A stretch of DNA of 52,067 bases from Acidimicrobiales bacterium (GTDB lineage Bacteria; Actinomycetota; Acidimicrobiia; Acidimicrobiales; Palsa-688), in contig DASUWA010000053.1 in NCBI GenBank assembly GCA_036378675.1, forward strand, positions 1-52,067, read 5' to 3'. The stretch's first letter is position 1. Each line of letters begins with the position of its first letter. The position numbers and the translations under genes were made by a program. This document shows positions 47,680 through 52,067 of this stretch, piece by piece. Under the pieces are notes generated by a model. That model ran no database searches. It saw only the letters and a program-made list of their open reading frames with translations, and had not been told where the DNA came from.

Positions 47680-48933
47680 GTGACCACCGCGCTCCGACTT
47701 CACCGATGGAACGATCGGGTCACCGTCGGGGTCGCGCTGGCCGCGCTGGCGGGGGGTTTCGGACAATTTGGTGCGGTTGCTGCTTTGGGCGACGTTGCCA
47801 AGGGGTTCGGCCAGGTCACCCACGGAGCGACGGTCGCAGAGCAGGCCGGCCTCTCGGCAACGGTGCTTGGCGCGGGCCTCGCCATCATCCGCCTGGCGTC
47901 GTTAGGTGGTCTGCCGGTGGCGGCCTTGGCTGATCGATTCGGCCGGCGGCGACTGCTGCTGGCGACGTTGGCGGGTGGCTTGGGGCTGACCGCGCTCGCA
48001 GCGGCGAGCCCTAGCTACTGGTGGTTCGTTGCGATCTTCGCGTTGGGTCGTCCTCTTCTCAGCGGTGCGGACGCGGTGGCACAGGTCTGCGCAGCGGAGC
48101 AGACCGACACCGAGAATCGATCCAGGGCGGTTGCTTTGGTGGCGGCGGGTTACGGAGTCGGAGCGGGGCTGACGGCGATCACGCACAGTGTGGGCCTCGG
48201 TTGGCTCGGCTTCAGAGGCTTGTTCGCCCTCGCGTTGGTGCCGCTGGCCGGTCTCGGCTTGTTGAGGCGATGGATAGCAGAGCCCGACCGGTTCCTGGCC
48301 GCTGCAAATCGAGAGCGACGGTTCCCCGTATTCGGCGGAGTGGGCCGTAACTTTCGCCGCCGGCTTGCTGTCGTCGCGGCTCTTGCGTTCACCTTGTCGG
48401 TGATCACCGGCCCTGCGAACGGATTCGCGTTTCTCTATGCCGAGAACATCGTTCGCCAACCCGGCTACGTCACCGCACTGATGGTGGTGGGGGCTGGAGC
48501 CGCCGGGCTCATCGGGTTGTTCGTTGGCCAGTGGTTGGCGGACAACATTGGCAGGCGGGCGACCGCGTCATTCGGCATGGTCGGCATCGCTTTGTTTGCG
48601 GTCGTCGCCTACTCCGGATCGGGAGCGGCACTGATCGTCGGCTACTCGTTTGGCGTACTGACCGGTTCGATCCTCGCCCCGGCTGTCGGCGCGCTCGTCA
48701 ACGAACTCTTTCCGACCTCGGTGCGAGGGTCTGTAGCGGGCTGGTGGATAGCAGCGGGTGTCGTCGGCGCCGCGGTCGGGCTGGTGACCTTCGGGGCGGT
48801 CGCAGACGTGCGAAACCAGTTTGCCCTGGCGGCAACCGTCACGTTCCTTCCGGCCGCGGTGGCCGCCGGCTTGTTCTGGCTGCTTCCTGAAACGCGCGGC
48901 CGCGAACTCGAGCAGCTCAACCCACCCTTATGA
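47680..48933 (+). CDS. MFS transporter
   Basis: 417 residues from GTG 47680, 12 predicted membrane helices in two halves. The loop 2-3 MFS signature is visible as GGLPVAALADRFGRRRLLLATLAGG, and the repeated motif in the second half is GLFVGQWLADNIGRRATASFGM. The central loop (RWIAEPDRFLAAANRERRFPVFGG) and the C-terminal LPETRGRELEQLNPP are close to metabolite/sugar-type MFS carriers. Substrate not predictable. It is likely in an operon with the TIGR02206 gene 7 nt upstream. The last 17 nt overlap the convergent alcohol dehydrogenase gene. Confidence 0.9.
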   Translation: MTTALRLHRWNDRVTVGVALAALAGGFGQFGAVAALGDVAKGFGQVTHGATVAEQAGLSATVLGAGLAIIRLASLGGLPVAALADRFGRRRLLLATLAGGLGLTALAAASPSYWWFVAIFALGRPLLSGADAVAQVCAAEQTDTENRSRAVALVAAGYGVGAGLTAITHSVGLGWLGFRGLFALALVPLAGLGLLRRWIAEPDRFLAAANRERRFPVFGGVGRNFRRRLAVVAALAFTLSVITGPANGFAFLYAENIVRQPGYVTALMVVGAGAAGLIGLFVGQWLADNIGRRATASFGMVGIALFAVVAYSGSGAALIVGYSFGVLTGSILAPAVGALVNELFPTSVRGSVAGWWIAAGVVGAAVGLVTFGAVADVRNQFALAATVTFLPAAVAAGLFWLLPETRGRELEQLNPPL

Positions 48934-49918
48934 CGGCGGCACCGGTGATCCTGTCATGCGCCACGTCGGAGAGCGCTTGGTCGACACCTTCGAGCTCGTA
49001 CGACGTCGTGGTGACGTGGAGATGCAGCCGGTCCGCCGCGAGGAGCAGCTCCTCGCCGTCAGCCCGCGTGTTGGCCGTCACGCTCGTGAGGATCCGCTCC
49101 TCGAAGAGATGTCTTCGGTAATCGAGAGACGGAATGTCGCTGAGATGGATTCCGGCTATCGCCAACGTGCCCCCTCGGTCGAGAGCTCCCAAGGCCACGG
49201 GAACGAGAGTCCCAACCGGGGCGAAGAGGATGGCCGCATCGAGAGGTTCAGGCGGCGGGTCGGTCGAATCTCTCGCCGATGCGGCGCCGAGATCGAGGGC
49301 CAGCCGGCGAGCCTCCGCCGACCTGGTCAGAACGTGGACGGTGGCTCCCTCTTTGATCGCGATCTGGGCCGCTAGATGAGCCGATGCCCCAAAGCCGTAG
49401 ATGCCAAGCCGGCCGAACCGTGGGAGGTTCGCCCTGCGGAGTGCGCGGTAACCGATGATCCCTGAGCACAGCAAGGGTGCGGCTTCGACATCCGAAAAGC
49501 CCGGCGGAAGGAAGTAGGCGTACCCCTCGTCTACGACCGCGTACTCCGCGAAACCTCCATCCTCGTCCCAGCCGGTGAAGAGAGGGGACACGCAGAGATT
49601 CTCCCGGCCTGAACGGCAGAACCGGCACGTACCGCACGTATGCCTCAGCCAGGCGATGCCGATCCGGTCGCCTATCTTGAAGCGATTCGCTCCCGCGCCG
49701 AGCGCGTCGACCACTCCTACCACCTCGTGACCGGGCGTAACTCCGTGACGCCGCGGAACCAGATCGCCTTCGGCCAGGTGGAGGTCCGTACGGCAGACTC
49801 CGCAGGCGAGGACCCGAACGCGGACCTGGCCGGGGCCCGGTAAGGGTTCGTCTCGTTTGACGACCTTGAGTGGCTTGTCGTCGATTGGCGCAGGACGGTC
49901 GACAACCCAGGCGAGCAC
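48917..49918 (-). CDS. Zinc-dependent alcohol dehydrogenase (MDR family)
   Basis: 333 residues from GTG 49918, which has GGAGG 4 nt upstream; an open frame to 49996 has no family similarity. Catalytic zinc: Cys in LACGVCRTDLHL, with the His of HGVTPGHEVVGVV. Structural zinc: four Cys in CGTCRFCRSGRENLC. Rossmann NAD(P) site: LGIYGFGASAHLAAQIAI, with the third Gly of GxGxxG replaced by a Ser-Ala step. The features match the AdhA/AdhP-like class of alcohol dehydrogenases (cf. mycobacterial AdhA). It oxidises a primary or secondary alcohol with NAD(P)+. It lies 40 bp downstream of the SulP gene on the same strand and converges with the MFS gene (17-nt overlap). Confidence 0.92.
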   Translation of the reverse strand: MLAWVVDRPAPIDDKPLKVVKRDEPLPGPGQVRVRVLACGVCRTDLHLAEGDLVPRRHGVTPGHEVVGVVDALGAGANRFKIGDRIGIAWLRHTCGTCRFCRSGRENLCVSPLFTGWDEDGGFAEYAVVDEGYAYFLPPGFSDVEAAPLLCSGIIGYRALRRANLPRFGRLGIYGFGASAHLAAQIAIKEGATVHVLTRSAEARRLALDLGAASARDSTDPPPEPLDAAILFAPVGTLVPVALGALDRGGTLAIAGIHLSDIPSLDYRRHLFEERILTSVTANTRADGEELLLAADRLHLHVTTTSYELEGVDQALSDVAHDRITGAAVIRVG

Positions 49919-49958
49919 GCTTCCTCCTCCGTCCGAGAGGTTCAGTCGAGACGCTAGG

Positions 49959-51659
49959 TCATCCTGCCGCCCCGGGGAGCCCGGGCGCGAAGTCACTGAC
50001 TGCCTGGTCGACGACGGGGTACCAATGATCCTCGCCTATGCGTGCCATCAGCCCGCTTCGAACGAGGCTCTCTCGGACGTTCTGGCTCCCCCGGCCGATG
50101 TAGAGCGCGATGTTCGACTTCTGCAGGTGATCAAGGACTTCAGCGAGAGCCCGAGCACCGGTGTAATCGATGTCAGCCATCCCGATGGCGTCGAGCACGA
50201 CGAGCTTGATCGGACGTCCCGTCTCGGACAAGGTGCTAAGGAACTGTGCCCGGAAGAGATCTGCGTTCGCGTACCACAGCGGAGTGGCGAACAAGACCAC
50301 AAGTACTCCGTCGACTTGCTCCGTCCTTTCGTCGCTGTGGACCAGAGTCCAACTGGTCGTTCCCACGACTCGGCCGAGGACGTGGAGATTGTGTCGGGCA
50401 GTGCGGCGTGTGCGTTCGAGTATCGCGAGCCCCACGGCCACCCCGATTCCCTGCTCGACGCCGACGAGCGTCACGGTCAGGAGGGTGACGAGTGCCAAAC
50501 CGAGTTCAACAAGGCTGAAGCGGCCTATCGAGATCAGATCGCGCACCCGGAACAGGCGAACAGCGACGTACAGCAACGTTCCGGCCAGCGCCGCAAGCGG
50601 AACGTCTTTCAAGAGCCCCGAAGCCGGAATCAGAACGACGACGGCAGTTGCCGCGCCAAGTCCGGCCAATTGTGTTCGGCCTGACGCACTCTCCACCACC
50701 GCTGTTCGTGGGGGGCTGGCGTTGACCGGGAATGATCCCGACAAACCGGCCAGCAGGCTGCCCGCTCCCACGCCGACGAAGTCCCGGTTGACGTCGACGT
50801 CGTAGCTGCCGCTCTCCGAGAAGGCTCGCGTGGTCGCTGCCGACTGGGAAACCACGATAAGGGCCACCAGTCCCGCGATCGGGGCGAGTTTTCCCAGAGC
50901 CGTCCAGCTGACGCCTTCCAGCCCAAAATGGGGAGCCTTGTGTGCGACGGTGCCGAGCACCGCGACTCCATGGCTCTTCAGGTCGAGCGCAGCCACGACG
51001 ACAGTCGATCCGACCATGCCTATAAGTGCGCCCGGCAACCGTCGGTCAATTCTCTCCAAGCCGATGATCGTCGCGAATACAACCAATCCGATTCCGACTG
51101 CCCACCCGTTCGCACTGCCAAGGTGACCGAAGCTGTACCTGATCCTGTGAAGGTTGGATCCAGTGGCCGACGAGATACCGAACAAGTCGGGAAGCTGGTG
51201 TATGACGATCACGACAGCGATGCCGGCCAGGAACCCGGTGATGATGGGTACGGAGAGGAACTCGGCGATCCAGCCGAGGCGGGCTATCCCCACGAGCACG
51301 ACGAAGAGTCCGACCATCACCGCGAGGATCCCGACCAGATCCACATACCTCGAGGAACCCGCAGTTGCGATCCCGCCGACTGCCGCTGCGAATAGGGGCG
51401 CAGTGGTTGAGTCGGCGCCGACTGACAGGTGTGGGTTCGATCCGAGAAGCGCGAACATGACTGTTCCGGCGATGAACGCGTAGAGGCCGGTGATCGGTGG
51501 CATTGCTGCCAGCCGCGACGTCGCCAGCTGCTCAGGGATCGCGATGGCGAGGAGGGTCAACCCCGCTATCGCGTCCGGCCGTATCCAGGACGTCTCGTAA
51601 CCATGCAGCGACGTCAGTACCCAGGGATGCGACGCGCGCAGCTTGGCTATCGCTGCCAT
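49959..51659 (-). CDS. SulP/SLC26-family anion transporter with STAS domain
   Basis: 566 residues from ATG 51659 (a TTG one codon earlier is an alternative). Ten to fourteen membrane helices: the entry DAIAGLTLLAIAIPEQLATSRLAAMPPITGLYAF is the SulP signature, followed by SVGADSTTAPLFAAAVGG and QSAATTRAFSESGSYDVDVNRDFVGVGAGSLLAGLSGSFPVNASPPRTAV. The C-terminal ~120 residues form a STAS domain (IKLVVLDAIGMADIDYTGARALAEVLDHL) where Asp-Tyr replaces the Ser phospho-site of RsbV-type STAS. Such proteins carry sulfate, bicarbonate or other anions. It starts 9 nt after the PEP-mutase-like gene stop and precedes adh, so these three probably form one operon. Confidence 0.92.
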   Translation of the reverse strand: MAAIAKLRASHPWVLTSLHGYETSWIRPDAIAGLTLLAIAIPEQLATSRLAAMPPITGLYAFIAGTVMFALLGSNPHLSVGADSTTAPLFAAAVGGIATAGSSRYVDLVGILAVMVGLFVVLVGIARLGWIAEFLSVPIITGFLAGIAVVIVIHQLPDLFGISSATGSNLHRIRYSFGHLGSANGWAVGIGLVVFATIIGLERIDRRLPGALIGMVGSTVVVAALDLKSHGVAVLGTVAHKAPHFGLEGVSWTALGKLAPIAGLVALIVVSQSAATTRAFSESGSYDVDVNRDFVGVGAGSLLAGLSGSFPVNASPPRTAVVESASGRTQLAGLGAATAVVVLIPASGLLKDVPLAALAGTLLYVAVRLFRVRDLISIGRFSLVELGLALVTLLTVTLVGVEQGIGVAVGLAILERTRRTARHNLHVLGRVVGTTSWTLVHSDERTEQVDGVLVVLFATPLWYANADLFRAQFLSTLSETGRPIKLVVLDAIGMADIDYTGARALAEVLDHLQKSNIALYIGRGSQNVRESLVRSGLMARIGEDHWYPVVDQAVSDFAPGLPGAAG

Positions 51660-51668
51660 CAACCGGCT

Positions 51669-52067
51669 TCAGGTCCGGAACGCCGACCTGGCGGCGGTAG
51701 ATCCCTCCGCGGCAAGCGACCAGAACGCGTACGTGCCCCTTTTCTTTAGCTCGCAAGCGGCCTGGACCACGGCGCCGAGCGCCACGTTCGCCAAGGCCGA
51801 TCCGACAGAGACCCGAGCCACCCCCGCCGCGGCCAGGTCCTCGACGGGCGGAACTGAAGGCATTGCGAGAACGTTGACCGGACGGTCGACGCTGGCGACC
51901 AACGACCGGATGTCGCCCGGATCGGTGATCCCTGGGGCGTACAGAACATCGGCACCGGCCTCCTGGAACGACTGCAACCTGGCGATCGTCGCAGCGAGGT
52001 CCGGGCGGTTGCGGAGATAGTTCTCGCACCGGGCGGTGACGACGAAATGGAGGTCGCCGGCGTGAGC
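51669..52067 (-). CDS. Isocitrate lyase/PEP mutase superfamily protein, C-terminal part
   Basis: 133 codons in the window; the 5' end lies beyond the right edge. The visible part reads GDLHFVVTARCENYLRNRPDLAATIARLQSFQEAGADVLYAPGITD, a diagnostic stretch of the PEP-mutase/oxaloacetate-decarboxylase group of this TIM-barrel family. It continues with VDRPVNVLAMPSVPPVEDLAAAGVARVSVGSALANVALGAV. These enzymes cleave or form C-C or P-C bonds in 2-keto acid substrates with Mg2+. The catalytic loop (KKCG in isocitrate lyases, different in PEP mutases) is upstream of the visible part, so the reaction cannot be specified. Immediately followed by the SulP gene. Confidence 0.88.
   Translation of the reverse strand, partial: AHAGDLHFVVTARCENYLRNRPDLAATIARLQSFQEAGADVLYAPGITDPGDIRSLVASVDRPVNVLAMPSVPPVEDLAAAGVARVSVGSALANVALGAVVQAACELKKRGTYAFWSLAAEGSTAARSAFRT

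Noticed and set aside
1-52067. CRISPR arrays, tRNAs, rRNAs, insertion sequences, phage genes, secondary-metabolite clusters
   Set aside because: None seen: the only tandem repeats are the 27-bp coding repeat and the 13-bp triplicate, and no transposase, integrase or large modular synthase is encoded.

Overview
The window is GC-rich, densely coded DNA from an actinobacterium. The gene content (wax-ester synthase/DGAT, GSI and GSII glutamine synthetases with GlnE, DUF2505, RsbV/RsbW partner-switch modules, class E-like sortase, H+-pyrophosphatase, many leaderless-looking starts) suggests Acidimicrobiia or a relative, but no rRNA or marker gene is present to settle this. I see no tRNA, rRNA, CRISPR array, transposase, integrase or prophage gene. 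It reads as core chromosome, and no intergenic gap exceeds 300 bases.

Layout. 1-3493: the end of an IscA/ErpA-type Fe-S protein, an unusual compact [2Fe-2S]/molybdopterin-type fusion, a RidA protein and a GNAT-like protein. 3498-8457: a nitrogen island with a GlnR-like orphan regulator, a GlnA2-like GSI, a GSII and a GlnA1-like GSI carrying the adenylylation Tyr. It has a GlnR-box-like array between the divergent genes and a highly structured leader before glnA1. The matching adenylyltransferase GlnE lies at 32630-35455, divergent from glutamine-dependent NadE. 8506-13000: crotonase, methyltransferase, an ArsR/permease metal-efflux pair with a perfect operator, a small exported peptide and a cluster of palindromes. 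13005-15384: a SpoIIE phosphatase / STAS / anti-sigma-kinase partner switch; a second STAS/kinase pair lies at 41636-42488. 15372-20072: lipid and general metabolism (alpha/beta hydrolase, HAD, NTF2-like, WS/DGAT, TetR with operator). 20133-23147: an NRAMP-related (probably Mg2+) transporter coupled to a soluble PRC-MgtE_N-CBS protein.

23247-32075 is the most unusual block. It is a tightly overlapping five-gene operon: a large membrane-anchored Fn3 surface protein, a MoxR AAA+ ATPase, DUF58, a transglutaminase-fold membrane protein that has lost its catalytic Cys and His, and a Ser/Thr-kinase-fold protein that has lost the HRD Asp and the DFG Phe. A terminator and an mscL with a zinc-ribbon tail follow. 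MoxR, with its binding partner DUF58, appears intact while both downstream 'enzymes' look like pseudoenzymes, which suggests a chaperone-loaded envelope sensing or scaffolding complex.

35560-52067: nadE, TetR, a helical protein, HAD-IB phosphatase, sortase plus Fn3 partner, partner-switch pair, DUF4395, DtxR/FeoA regulator coupled to a K+-independent-type H+-PPase, two small membrane proteins, a TIGR02206 membrane protein, MFS, alcohol dehydrogenase, SulP transporter and the start-truncated end of a PEP-mutase/isocitrate-lyase family gene. At least eight genes have a TANNNT-like (or GATAAT) -10 box 6-8 nt before the start codon, indicating widespread leaderless transcription. Several starts were chosen on this basis.
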